Shown here: positions 54,450 through 63,900 of the stretch, in pieces
How positions within the stretch are numbered: position 1 is the first letter of the stretch
Layout of the letters: every line of letters begins with the position of its first letter
Source of the DNA: Erysipelotrichaceae bacterium
Lineage (GTDB): Bacteria > Bacillota_I > Bacilli_A > Erysipelotrichales > Erysipelotrichaceae
Assembly: GCA_030525525.1 (NCBI GenBank)
Contig: JAUNEN010000003.1
Coordinates: 33,234 to 97,233 of the forward strand
Direction of reading: 5' to 3'
DNA length: 64,000 nt
Notes under the pieces: model-generated
Databases searched by the model: none
Seen by the model: the letters and a program-made list of their open reading frames with translations, nothing else
What the model was told of the DNA's origin: nothing
Translations under genes and position numbers: made by a program

Positions 54450-57400
54450 ATGAACAAAATGGCAAAGAAACTCGTCGTTGTTCTGCTTGCTGCACTGATG
54501 TTCTTCAGCCATGCATTAACAGTGGTCGAGGCCAAAGGCAAAGACAGCAAAGGTTTTGAACCTGTACCGGAACCTACGTTACAGCCAGTTGATGAAACCC
54601 TGATCATTGAGGGCGAAATTTCTGAAGAAGTTCCTGCAGAAGAAGAAATTATCGAGGAAACAGAAGAGGAAGTTCCCGAAGAAACTCCTGCAGAAGAAAT
54701 TGTCGAAGAAACAGAAGAAACAACTGAAACAGTAGAGCCGGGATTTGAGGAAGTTGATATCCCTGCAGAGCCAAATGAGCCGGCAAGAGCTATTACAGGT
54801 GCACCTGCAACAGCAAAAAAACTGTTTGACAACGGAGACGGTACATACACACTGTCGCTCAGCGTAACCGGTGCTGCTGAATCTTCATCTACAACACAGG
54901 TTACGAAAGCCAATGTGATTCTGGTTATTGATACATCGAACTCGATGGTTGATAACTATACCACATATAACGGCACACGAATGACACGTCTTGCGGCTGA
55001 AAAGAGAGTGTTGACAGATGATGATGGTATTATCGACAGCCTGCTCGCTCAGAATGTTCCAGGTGATTCGGTTAAATCCGATATCATTGAAGTTGCGATT
55101 GCAAATTTCGGAACAAGAGGATCAACAGCCCAGACATTTACCAGCAGTTCTACACAGCTGAAAAACACTATCAACGGGCTTACAAATTCCTCAGGTACAA
55201 ACTGGGAAGAAGGTCTGATGAGAGCTGAAGAGCTGGCAGCCAGCATCAAGACAAGCCAGCCGGATGAAGAAGTTTATATTATCTTCCTGACTGACGGACA
55301 GCCGACAACGCATAACAACAGTTACAGTGTTAATACAAACTATGCAACTGAGTGGGGATATGCAAGAGACAATGCGCGTAACCTTATCACCGCAGGTCAT
55401 CACTTCTATGGCATTTATACATGGGGAAGAACACAGGATACCCATTATCTTTCCAGTCTTGTCCAGTATGCATATACAGGAACCGGAAACTCAAACACAG
55501 CACTTGATGCTGCATATGCGCAGTACTATACAAATGCTGAAAATACTGAAGCAATTGTTTCAGCACTGAATCAGATTGTTCATGATATTACACAGAGTGT
55601 CGGTTATACAAATGTTGAGCTTGAAGATGGCGTCACTTCCATGACAACATCATCCGTCAAAGCTTCCACGATCGGCGGTGAAGTTACAGGTGTCAAGTAT
55701 TACCGCAGCGGCGGATCTTACGGTGAAGCAAATCCGGATGCCGGCAATTACGGTACTGAATGGGCAGAAGCTCCTAATGCAACAATCAATGAAGACGGTG
55801 AAGTTGACTGGGATCTTGGCAGCCTTGTTCTTGAAGATGGCGTTACATATACAATGACATTCGTTGTATGGCCTTCTCAGGAATCTCTGGACCTTGTAGC
55901 GGATCTTAATAACGGTCTCGTATCTTTTGACAGTTTGACTGACGATCAGAAGTCTCAGATCAATGTCAGCGGCGGCGTTTATTCACTGAAGACAAATACA
56001 GACTATCCGACAGTTACTTACAGTACTGTTACAACAACAATCGTTGACGGAGAAGAAACAACAGTTGTTTCCGATCCGATTACAACAACGATCACTAACC
56101 CTGATCCTGTAGGTCTTGCCGGTTCTGATATGAAGCTCCGTAAGATCTGGTCTGTCGATCTGCAGTCATGGAGACTGAACGGCCTGCTCTACAACGAAGA
56201 CGGTACTTCTAAAGAACTTACAGTTAAACTGGATGTCTATAAGGGCACTGAATATTATAAAACAGTAGAACTTGGCTGGGATGCTGAAGCAGAAGCATAT
56301 GTCTGGGCTGATCCGGCTGAGACAATCTGGGAAAAAGCATTTGCAGTCGCTCCGGGTGTCATCTCTTCAAATCCGGCGATGGCTGAATTTGCTGAAAGTA
56401 CAATCGAGTTCGAAGGAAAGACATATTATGTTCTTGAATCAGGCCATGATTATACAATCGTAGAAAATGATTTCAAGGATTATCACTTTGATCTTGTTAC
56501 TGAGGTTTATCATCCGATGCTGATTGACGGAGAATTAAAGACCGTTAAGGCTACATATGAAGGAACTGTTATCAAGAGCATTGAGGAAGTTGATAATCTG
56601 ACAGCACTCGAAGCAACCAACACACTGCGCGGCGGTATCAATCTGAATAAAGTTGTTCTTGATGCAGAAGGTGAGGAAATCGATTCTGAGGATGAATTCG
56701 AATTCACAATTGCTCTGACAAATGAAAAAGAAGTATTTGTCGGCGACAGCATTCCGTGGTTCTCCGTAAACGGCAACTACTACCATGATGCTGACGGCAA
56801 CTATATCAGTGAAGATGAAGCTAAGACATTGTATGGCGATGCCTATGAACAGTATGGAAACGTACTTTCCGGCTCCTCAACAGCAGTCAGTACAACATTG
56901 GCAATCACGGCAGCTGATACTGTAAGAATTGCAAACGTACCGGTCGGCACAGAATTCACCATTACAGAAGCTGAATACAGTGCATATACACTGACTGCCA
57001 TTTCTCATAATGTTCAGCTGAGCAACGGCTCACTGTTAACAGCCGGTGAAGGCACAATCGATCTTGAAAAGAGAAATATCGTAGGCGAGATCGTTCCTGA
57101 CCGTGAGAACAACGTCACATTCACCAACCAGGCAAAAGCAGTCTTCTATGTATATCATTCTTCTGATAACACAGTTGAAAGAATCGGCATGGAAGATGAT
57201 AGAATTGCAGACGGCAAGTTCAACATTGTTGATGAAACAAAGTCAGGCTATCTGTACGGCGGATATTACAAAGCATATGGCGGACAGAAAAAGACTGACG
57301 ACGAGATTGTATTAGCAGCTTATGAAGATGCTGACAGCGGCAGCTACCAGTATGTAACAGATCATCCGGCAAAGGGTGATTGGACAACAGATACTGACGC

Positions 57401-57944
57401 AACACCTTATACAGGCGCAAAAGCAACAGCCTGGAGAAAAGCGAGTGCATATACAGTCAAGGGTACAGATCTTGAACCTGTTGCCGGAACAGTCTATTAT
57501 CTGAAAGAAGTTCCTGATACATATCTGAGACCGTATATTCAGATTGTCTATGACACATATAACAGCAACAGTCTTGTCAAACTGTTCAAGATTACTGCAA
57601 CTGACGATGCAAATTATACAGAAGCAGGATTCAACGATGCAAATGCTGATGACGCAAGCAAGAAGCTGGCAGCAACGATCAAGATTACCAATGAAATTAC
57701 CAAAAAGGTAACTACTCTTACTGCTAAATCCGTATTCGGTGTTCCGCGCGGATATCTGACATCGATTGATACAAAGATTGGCGAAGAAACATTCGGAATG
57801 CTGCCGTACTTCAAGACACTTGACGGAGTCAAAGTATACGGTGTTGTTAACAGAACTGTAGATCCGGGTAATAAGACTTATACAAATAAAGTCAAACCTG
57901 GTATTACAACCAGCGAAGAATCCAGTACAAAGAAGTACGAATAA
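54450..57944 (+). CDS. large secreted vWA-domain surface protein
   Basis: A 1164-residue protein. A signal peptide (MNKMAKKLVVVLLAALMFF onward, cleavage near VEA) is followed by a Glu/Pro-rich spacer to about 110 and a von Willebrand A domain at about 150-380 with a complete MIDAS: DTSNS, the Thr in SGTNWEEGL and FLTDGQPT. Several beta-rich, pilin/Cna-B-like regions follow, such as GGINLNKVVLDAEGEEI and VPVGTEFTITEAEYSAYTL. The C terminus ends STKKYE with no LPXTG motif and no membrane helix, so sortase anchoring is not indicated. A ligand-binding adhesin role is inferred from the family. It is the first gene of the unit that carries the kinase-like and PqqD-like genes. Confidence 0.82.
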   Translation: MNKMAKKLVVVLLAALMFFSHALTVVEAKGKDSKGFEPVPEPTLQPVDETLIIEGEISEEVPAEEEIIEETEEEVPEETPAEEIVEETEETTETVEPGFEEVDIPAEPNEPARAITGAPATAKKLFDNGDGTYTLSLSVTGAAESSSTTQVTKANVILVIDTSNSMVDNYTTYNGTRMTRLAAEKRVLTDDDGIIDSLLAQNVPGDSVKSDIIEVAIANFGTRGSTAQTFTSSSTQLKNTINGLTNSSGTNWEEGLMRAEELAASIKTSQPDEEVYIIFLTDGQPTTHNNSYSVNTNYATEWGYARDNARNLITAGHHFYGIYTWGRTQDTHYLSSLVQYAYTGTGNSNTALDAAYAQYYTNAENTEAIVSALNQIVHDITQSVGYTNVELEDGVTSMTTSSVKASTIGGEVTGVKYYRSGGSYGEANPDAGNYGTEWAEAPNATINEDGEVDWDLGSLVLEDGVTYTMTFVVWPSQESLDLVADLNNGLVSFDSLTDDQKSQINVSGGVYSLKTNTDYPTVTYSTVTTTIVDGEETTVVSDPITTTITNPDPVGLAGSDMKLRKIWSVDLQSWRLNGLLYNEDGTSKELTVKLDVYKGTEYYKTVELGWDAEAEAYVWADPAETIWEKAFAVAPGVISSNPAMAEFAESTIEFEGKTYYVLESGHDYTIVENDFKDYHFDLVTEVYHPMLIDGELKTVKATYEGTVIKSIEEVDNLTALEATNTLRGGINLNKVVLDAEGEEIDSEDEFEFTIALTNEKEVFVGDSIPWFSVNGNYYHDADGNYISEDEAKTLYGDAYEQYGNVLSGSSTAVSTTLAITAADTVRIANVPVGTEFTITEAEYSAYTLTAISHNVQLSNGSLLTAGEGTIDLEKRNIVGEIVPDRENNVTFTNQAKAVFYVYHSSDNTVERIGMEDDRIADGKFNIVDETKSGYLYGGYYKAYGGQKKTDDEIVLAAYEDADSGSYQYVTDHPAKGDWTTDTDATPYTGAKATAWRKASAYTVKGTDLEPVAGTVYYLKEVPDTYLRPYIQIVYDTYNSNSLVKLFKITATDDANYTEAGFNDANADDASKKLAATIKITNEITKKVTTLTAKSVFGVPRGYLTSIDTKIGEETFGMLPYFKTLDGVKVYGVVNRTVDPGNKTYTNKVKPGITTSEESSTKKYE

Positions 57945-57962
57945 GAAGAGGGGGTAAATATT

Positions 57963-58181
57963 ATGGATGTAGGTGGAGGATATATTCTCACCGATGAACA
58001 GGTTGCTGCATGGATTGCTATGGACGAAGGTGTTGAATACAATGAATATGTTGCAGCCGGATTATATGATCCAGATACTCATGAGCTTTTCGAAGCTCCG
58101 GACTGGATGGTTGACGGAGACCCGTCAAACGGCCCGTTCGACTTCATGCTGAAAATGTCTCAGGAAACAATTGGCTGGTAA
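57963..58181 (+). CDS. small acidic peptide, candidate modified-peptide precursor
   Basis: A 72-residue peptide of no recognised family with a ribosome binding site (AGAGGGGG). It has no signal peptide. It is acidic, with ILTDEQVAAWIAMDEGVEYNEYVAAGLYD in the N-terminal half and a short C-terminal segment ending SQETIGW. It lies 19 nt after the vWA gene and is followed by a strong hairpin, then by HprK-like, PqqD-like and nucleotidyltransferase genes. Size, position and partners resemble a RiPP precursor, but no cyclase or leader protease is visible, so it could instead be a partner or regulator. Confidence 0.6.
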   Translation: MDVGGGYILTDEQVAAWIAMDEGVEYNEYVAAGLYDPDTHELFEAPDWMVDGDPSNGPFDFMLKMSQETIGW

Positions 58182-58199
58182 TTAGAAATCCAATATAAT

Positions 58200-58224
58200 A
58201 ATGGGGATGCGCAGCATCCCCATT
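58200..58224 (+). terminator. strong hairpin between peptide gene and kinase-like gene
   Basis: AATGGGGATGC (58200-58210), loop GCA, and GCATCCCCATT (58214-58224) form a perfect 11-bp stem followed by the U-rich ATTTATT. It probably terminates partly, so the vWA protein and peptide would be made in excess over the downstream enzymes. The kinase ATG lies 19 nt past it. Confidence 0.75.
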
Positions 58225-58243
58225 ATTTATTAACATCAACTAT

Positions 58244-58969
58244 ATGAGCAGAAAATATACAGGCAATATCGGTCAGATCGACTTGCAGTTTCAATTCAGA
58301 TTTGAGGATACATCTCGCTATTTTAAAAACTGGCTGAGTGAGTGCACGGAAGATATTCTGAATCCCGTTCAGGTAACACAGCAGGATTTTGACGATCAGA
58401 AACGATGGGGGCTCATTGAGAATTCTTATGTTGAATTTTTGTTAAGCGCTTATCGTACATGTGATTATTTATTAAAATACAGCAGGTGTATCTTTCATGG
58501 TGCCGTTTTCCTTTGGAAAGGTAAAGCTTTTATTTTCACTGCGCAGAGCGGTGTCGGAAAAAGCACACAGCTTTTTCACTGGCTGAAGCTGTATGGCGAT
58601 GAAATTAAGATTATGAACGGTGATAAACCGGTATTGTATTCTGAGAGCAGCCGCGTTATCGTATATCCATCCCCATGGAAAGGTAAAGAAGGATTGGGCA
58701 GTGACAGTTTGACCGCTCCTCTTGGAGGGATTATTATCCTTGAACAGGGAAAAGAAAATCACATCGAAAGACTGATTCCTCAGAAATCCGTCCCGCAGCT
58801 GCTCATGAGAATCCTGTTTACTGCCGAAACGGAGGAGTCTGTACGAAACGCAGGCAGAATGATTGAAGCGATTGTTATGAGTGTTCCTGTATGGAAACTG
58901 ATTAATAAAGGAGATGCAGATTCTGCAAAGCTGACTCACGAAACGATAAGAAAGGAGCTGAATTTATGA
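58244..58969 (+). CDS. HPr kinase/phosphorylase-like protein
   Basis: A 241-residue protein with the HprK-related kinase core: IFHGAVFLWKGKAFIFTAQSGVGKST contains the conserved His at 85 and Walker A at 101-108; IMNGDKPVL and YPSPWKGKEGLG are the acidic and substrate loops seen in lasso-peptide tailoring kinases and HPr-rel-A kinases. It lacks the N-terminal domain of true HprK. Those relatives phosphorylate a Ser near the end of a peptide or of unknown partners. Substrate candidates are the 72-residue peptide or a surface protein made by the same operon. No ribosome binding site is obvious. Confidence 0.8.
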   Translation: MSRKYTGNIGQIDLQFQFRFEDTSRYFKNWLSECTEDILNPVQVTQQDFDDQKRWGLIENSYVEFLLSAYRTCDYLLKYSRCIFHGAVFLWKGKAFIFTAQSGVGKSTQLFHWLKLYGDEIKIMNGDKPVLYSESSRVIVYPSPWKGKEGLGSDSLTAPLGGIIILEQGKENHIERLIPQKSVPQLLMRILFTAETEESVRNAGRMIEAIVMSVPVWKLINKGDADSAKLTHETIRKELNL

Positions 58970-59253
58970 AATATAAATTTCATGAAGGTATTGTATATAC
59001 TGTTATATGCAATGTCCATATGCTTGTTGCGACAAGAAACGTATGGGATCAGTTTCCTGCTGTCAAAGAATTATCCGCACTTCAGGCATGTTTCTGGCGC
59101 GGAATTTCGGAAGGAATGGATGAAGAAGAATTAATGAATGCTATTCATCTTCCTTCAAAAATGAATTTGGATACTGTCAGACAAAGATATCATTTATTTG
59201 TAAACAAAATGGTTGATGAAGGATATCTGATCCCGGAGGAACAGTCGTGCTGA
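58966..59253 (+). CDS. PqqD-like (RRE-fold) small protein
   Basis: A 95-residue protein with the layout of PqqD-family recognition domains: N-terminal beta strands (GIVYTVICNVHMLVAT), a helix with ELSALQACFWRGISEG, then helices ending FVNKMVDEGYLIP. PqqD-type domains bind precursor leader peptides and present them to modifying enzymes; related ones accompany HprK-like kinases. Its ATG overlaps the kinase stop (ATGA) and its end overlaps the nucleotidyltransferase start, so the three are translationally coupled and probably form one complex or pathway. Confidence 0.7.
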   Translation: MKYKFHEGIVYTVICNVHMLVATRNVWDQFPAVKELSALQACFWRGISEGMDEEELMNAIHLPSKMNLDTVRQRYHLFVNKMVDEGYLIPEEQSC

Positions 59254-60461
59254 GTGCGGAAAAGAAGTTTGTATTGAAATGTCTCAGTGATTACTGCAAT
59301 AACAGAAAGACTGAAAAACCGGAAGAACCGCTGAATTTTGAAGAAGTTCTGAAATTGACGAATGATCAGTCTGTTACTGCTTTGGTATACCGCCAGTGTG
59401 AGAGCTGGATGAACTACGGCTTTATGAACAATGAATTCCGGAATGCAGTGATGCAGGAAGGGTATTTTACGATTAACAGGACACTGATATTAAAAGAATT
59501 TGCCGGACATATGGAAGCCAGACAGATTCCGTTCATCTGCATGAAAGGATCGATCTTCAGGGATTATTATGACATTCCTGAAATTCGTACTATGGGTGAT
59601 ATTGATATTGTCATCCGTCAGGAAGATAAAGAAGCGGTCGATGACATCTTTCTGAATGACATGCAATTTGCAAAATTCGTAGATAATCATGCCGTATGGT
59701 CTTATTATATAAACGCTATTGAGTTTGAAGTACATAACCACATGTTCTATGAACATCTGACAAGTGACTTCGACTATATCGATTTCTTTGACCATATTTT
59801 TGAGCATATGAAGCATGGCAAAGTGTTTGACACTGAATCAGAATATCTTTACATACCGGATGATAACTGGCACTTCCTTTATCTGATGACGCATACCGCA
59901 AAGCATATTGTCAATAAAGGTTCCGGCTTCCGTGCCTATCTTGATATGGTCATGATGTGCCGCAGATGTGATCTTGACTGGATCTGGCTTGAAAAGCAGC
60001 TGGATGAGATGAATCTGCTTCAATTTACGAAAACATGTTTCGCACTTTGTGAAAAATGGTTTGATGCAGAGATGCCGTTAAGTCATGAAAAGATTGATCA
60101 GAGATTCTTTCAGAAAATCACCGAAAAAACATTTAATGACGGAACATTCGGTCTGACAAATGAAGATAATGAAGGCGCTCACTCGGCAAAAGAGATTACA
60201 AGAGATAACAAGGGTTATTGGCTCCCGGCAATCAAGCTCACGCTTTATAATCTGTTTCCGCCGTATCGTGATATGGTATTAGTACCATGGTATTCCTTTT
60301 TAAAAGGCAGACCATGGCTGCTTCCGTTCGCATGGGTTTATAAATGGATTTACTGTCTGTTTCATAAGCCGGCTCACAGCTGGATGAAACTGACGGAGCC
60401 GCTGATGAAAAAGAAAACGATTGAAAAACGGGAAAACTATATAAAAGACTGGGGTCTTTAA
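59247..60461 (+). CDS. NTP_transf_5-type nucleotidyltransferase family protein
   Basis: A 404-residue paralogue of the gene at 5266: FICMKGSIFRDYYDIPEIRTMGDIDIVIRQED carries the signature and the GDID metal site (quoted here as MKGSIF, PEIRTMGDIDIVI), and LMTHTAKHIVNKGSGFRAYLDM (LMTHTAKH, GFRAYLDM) is the second block. The GTG start at 59247 has GGAGG 7 nt upstream. Family members accompany lasso-peptide kinases and HPr-rel-A kinases; the transferred group is unknown. A small lipoprotein gene follows 13 nt later, as in the left flank. Confidence 0.8.
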   Translation: MLSAEKKFVLKCLSDYCNNRKTEKPEEPLNFEEVLKLTNDQSVTALVYRQCESWMNYGFMNNEFRNAVMQEGYFTINRTLILKEFAGHMEARQIPFICMKGSIFRDYYDIPEIRTMGDIDIVIRQEDKEAVDDIFLNDMQFAKFVDNHAVWSYYINAIEFEVHNHMFYEHLTSDFDYIDFFDHIFEHMKHGKVFDTESEYLYIPDDNWHFLYLMTHTAKHIVNKGSGFRAYLDMVMMCRRCDLDWIWLEKQLDEMNLLQFTKTCFALCEKWFDAEMPLSHEKIDQRFFQKITEKTFNDGTFGLTNEDNEGAHSAKEITRDNKGYWLPAIKLTLYNLFPPYRDMVLVPWYSFLKGRPWLLPFAWVYKWIYCLFHKPAHSWMKLTEPLMKKKTIEKRENYIKDWGL

Positions 60462-60474
60462 GGAGAGAAAGAAA

Positions 60475-60669
60475 ATGAAAAAAGTGTTTTTATCCGCAAT
60501 TGCAGCTTTATTTCTGGTAACGGGCTGCTCTACAGCAAAAACAGACTCAGATGATAAAAAAGATCCGGAAACTGCAGAGGAGATCAATGCTGAAGATATT
60601 GACACGATGCAGGTCGAAGAGGAGACAGATATTGATACAGAAGAAGGAGATGCTACAGAGGGACTGTAA
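60475..60669 (+). CDS. small acidic lipoprotein
   Basis: A 64-residue lipoprotein: MKKVFLSAIAALFLVTGCS is a lipoprotein signal peptide with lipobox VTGC. The mature part is about 46 residues, almost entirely acidic and polar (DSDDKKD, EEETDIDTEEGD), and likely unfolded. AAGGAGAG precedes the ATG. Shared position after a nucleotidyltransferase with the lipoprotein at 6528 suggests a functional partner, perhaps an anchored acceptor, although no sequence similarity beyond composition is seen. Confidence 0.8.
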   Translation: MKKVFLSAIAALFLVTGCSTAKTDSDDKKDPETAEEINAEDIDTMQVEEETDIDTEEGDATEGL

Positions 60670-60993
60670 ACCGGTTTCTGTGCAAATGAATCTGTAATTT
60701 TTTCAATACGATAAATGCGAAGTCTGGATTGATGACGATCAGTCAATACAGGCTTTTTCTTATATATTTCATTATGGAAAACTATACCTGTGTGAGATTG
60801 ATTATTGATATGTAATCACATAAAATGAAGAAGAAGATAACATTCCGGACGGATCATCATCTGTACCTGCCAATTTTAAACAATGCTCAGAATTCAGCAT
60901 TTTTATTTTACAGAATATGATTTATGCGTGTTTGGCAGGTAAAAATGAGAGCTGTGAATGAATCGGAAAGAGAGAATTAAAAGGAGAAAGACA
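60670..60993 (+). other. intergenic with terminator and promoter region of CotH gene
   Basis: This 324-bp gap contains the terminator described at 60882-60909. After that comes an A/T-rich region with a TATGAT (around 60915-60920) that could serve as a -10 for the CotH gene, and a strong AAAGGAG just before its ATG. No gene is seen. Confidence 0.45.
60882..60909 (+). terminator. rho-independent terminator
   Basis: AATGCT (60882-60887) and AGCATT (60896-60901) form a 6-bp stem with loop CAGAATTC, followed by TTTATTTT. It ends the kinase/PqqD/nucleotidyltransferase/lipoprotein transcript about 215 nt after the last stop. Confidence 0.65.
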
Positions 60994-63900
60994 ATGAAAA
61001 TCAAAAGACTGATGAGTTTCATACTGATGATTTGTATGACAGTCGGCATGATGCCATTATCCGTCTTTGCAGAAGAGACGGAGCCTGAGGCTGTTCTTCT
61101 GACGGAAACTGATGAATCTGAAAGCATGATCGCAGCTGATGCATCCGCAGAAGAAGCAGAGATTCAGGCAGTTACAGCCACAGCTCCTACCCAATTGTGG
61201 GTTGAACCGACAGAAACGAACGGAATTCCTGCCAGGATTGATGTTTTTAAAAAGCAGAGCGGAAGTTCCTGGAATCCAACATATACATATCAGCTGTATT
61301 TGCCGGGAAATGTGAACGTTGAAAACATCATGCTTTCATGGGACGGCGATGCCCAGGTTACTGTAGACAATACAGCCTACACAAGCGGAAACTGCCCGAT
61401 TCCGCCTGTCGGCACAACAAAGTCGTATGTATTCAAGAGCGGAAATCAGACGTTAGGGACATACAGTCTGATCACATATCAGGGAGCTGCAGGTGTAGAA
61501 CCGATTTTCATTGATATTGATGAAAGTCAGGGGACAATCGCTGCGATGGATGGCGATCATGATCATAATATATCATGTGTCGGCAAAATCTATTTCAATA
61601 ACCAGTGGTATGATATGCCTAAGATCAAAGGCCGCGGAAATTATACATGGTGGCAGGCAACTGATAAAAAGGCATATAATATCAGCCTTGATAAGAAAAC
61701 AACATTCCCCGGAATTGATTCCGCTGCGACCAAAAAATGGTCAATTCTTGCGGAAATCGCCGATCACAGTTTACTTTGCAATCGATCCGGTTTTTCTCTT
61801 GCCTATGAGCTCGGAATCGGTCAGGATACTGTATCAGCTGATGTCTGGATGAATGGCGAATACCAGGGATGCTATATGGTTACACCGAAAACAGACTCAT
61901 TTGTAACCAAAAATGGTTTCATGATTGAGCAGGATAATTATCTGGAGGCTTCTGTAGCTGAAGGCGGAGATCCGCAATTCAAACTCGATGGTTTAAACGA
62001 AGCTTCCGGCTCCAGCGGTTATAACCGTATCACCGTCAAAAAAATGGGTGATAATCTGCTGCTTAAGGATGGTGTAGTGAACGAAAGCGTTGAGAATATT
62101 GAAGCTGCTGCGGATAATATCAGACTTTGGCTGCAGGATGCATGGGATGCGATCCGTTCTTCTACCGGATATAACTCAAAAGGGAAGTATTATACAGATT
62201 ACATTGATATTGAAAGCTTTGCGAAAATGTATCTCATGCACGAGTATGTCAAGAGCTATGACATATGTTCCGGAAGTATTCTCTTCCATCGTGACGGAAT
62301 GACAGATGATGATAAACTGATCGCCGGACCGATCTGGGATCTCGATAATGCGATGGGCTCAACGCAAACAAATTCATCACTTGGCTCGGTTGGTGACCGC
62401 CGAAGCGGTCAGGGAAGCTTTATCCCCAATATTACAGAGTATAAGACATCAATTTATAAAACGATTTATACTTTGCATGAGGATTTCAGAAATGAAGTAC
62501 AGCTCCAATACAATAAGAATCGCAATGCATTCCTTGAAATTGAATCAAATACAGCTGCGATGATCAGCGATATTGAAGCTTCCGCTTTAATGAACCACAA
62601 AAAAGTCAATGAAATCAGCTATAACAACCATAAATACAGCAAAAACACAACATTAGGCAGCGGCCAGTATCAGCAAACCTTCCTTGCTACAACAAATTCG
62701 CAGACAGACTGGCCGAATTATGCGGCAAATCTTAAGACATATATTCATGCACGTTCACTCTGGTTTGACAATACCTATTATGATCCGAACTATGTTCCGC
62801 CCTGCGAACATACAAATCTGATCAATCCGGTTTGGTCATGGAGCGATGATTGCTCTGCAGCGACAGTAACATTTGAATGTGCGGATTGTGGAGAAACTGT
62901 TTCTTTTGACGGAACAATTACTGACAGTGTTTTCAATGAAGACGATACAATCACATTTACAGCAGAGTATATTTTAAATGATGTCACCTATACAGATACC
63001 AAAACGGCAAACGCATTCATTGCAACATTCCTGAAAGATGAAGGTGTTGAAAGAGTTGATGTATATTATACACAGGATTACACACAGGCGGATGTGATTG
63101 ATGCAGATAAGGCAACCGCCAGGGATTCCTCAACAGGCAGGCCGGTTATTGACGGCGGCGGTCAGTTAAACTTCCTGGTTGTATTGAAAGACGGCTATCT
63201 CTTCTCCTCCCTTACTGCGACACCGGGAACATATAAGAACATCAAAACAGATCCGGAAGGAACAGGGAATACCCTTCTTTACAGACTGACCAAGGTGACA
63301 GGCAGTACGGAAATCACAATTGCAACTGAAAAATGTGAACATACAAACGTATCAAATCCTGTTTGGACATGGAGTTCAGATTATTCGGCAGCAGAATTGT
63401 CATTGGATTGCGCCGACTGCGGTCAGACAGTAACGATTCCGGGAGTTGTCACCAGTGTTCTTGAATCAGATGGGAAAACGATCACGTTCACTGCAGCAGC
63501 TGAATTGAACGGAAACTCATATACAGATACAAAGACACATGATGCTTTTACAGTCACATTTGAAACAGATGCGCATATCACTGTAAACGTATTCTATAAA
63601 AACGATTCGGCAGAAGCAGATGAGACCAATGTAAGTTCAGCAGTCGCCAGAAACGGTGATTCAGGCAATCCTGTCATTGACGGCAGCGGTCAGGTTTATT
63701 ATGAGCTGATTGCTGAAGAGGGATATATTGTTGATCAGGTAAATATTTCAGACAGTTATACAGACTTGGAAGGTCCTGAAGATACAGGAACAGATCATGC
63801 GTACAGAATAACCGGAATAACCGGAGATCTTACTGTTACAGTTACCGAAATAGAAGAAGTTATTGAATTGAAGGCTGTTTCCCTGACATTGACAGGTAAT

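Noticed and set aside
54422..54913. 163-codon minus-strand open frame rich in Ser and Val
   Set aside because: It is the complement of the signal peptide and Glu/Pro-rich spacer of the vWA gene; low complexity, no start signal.
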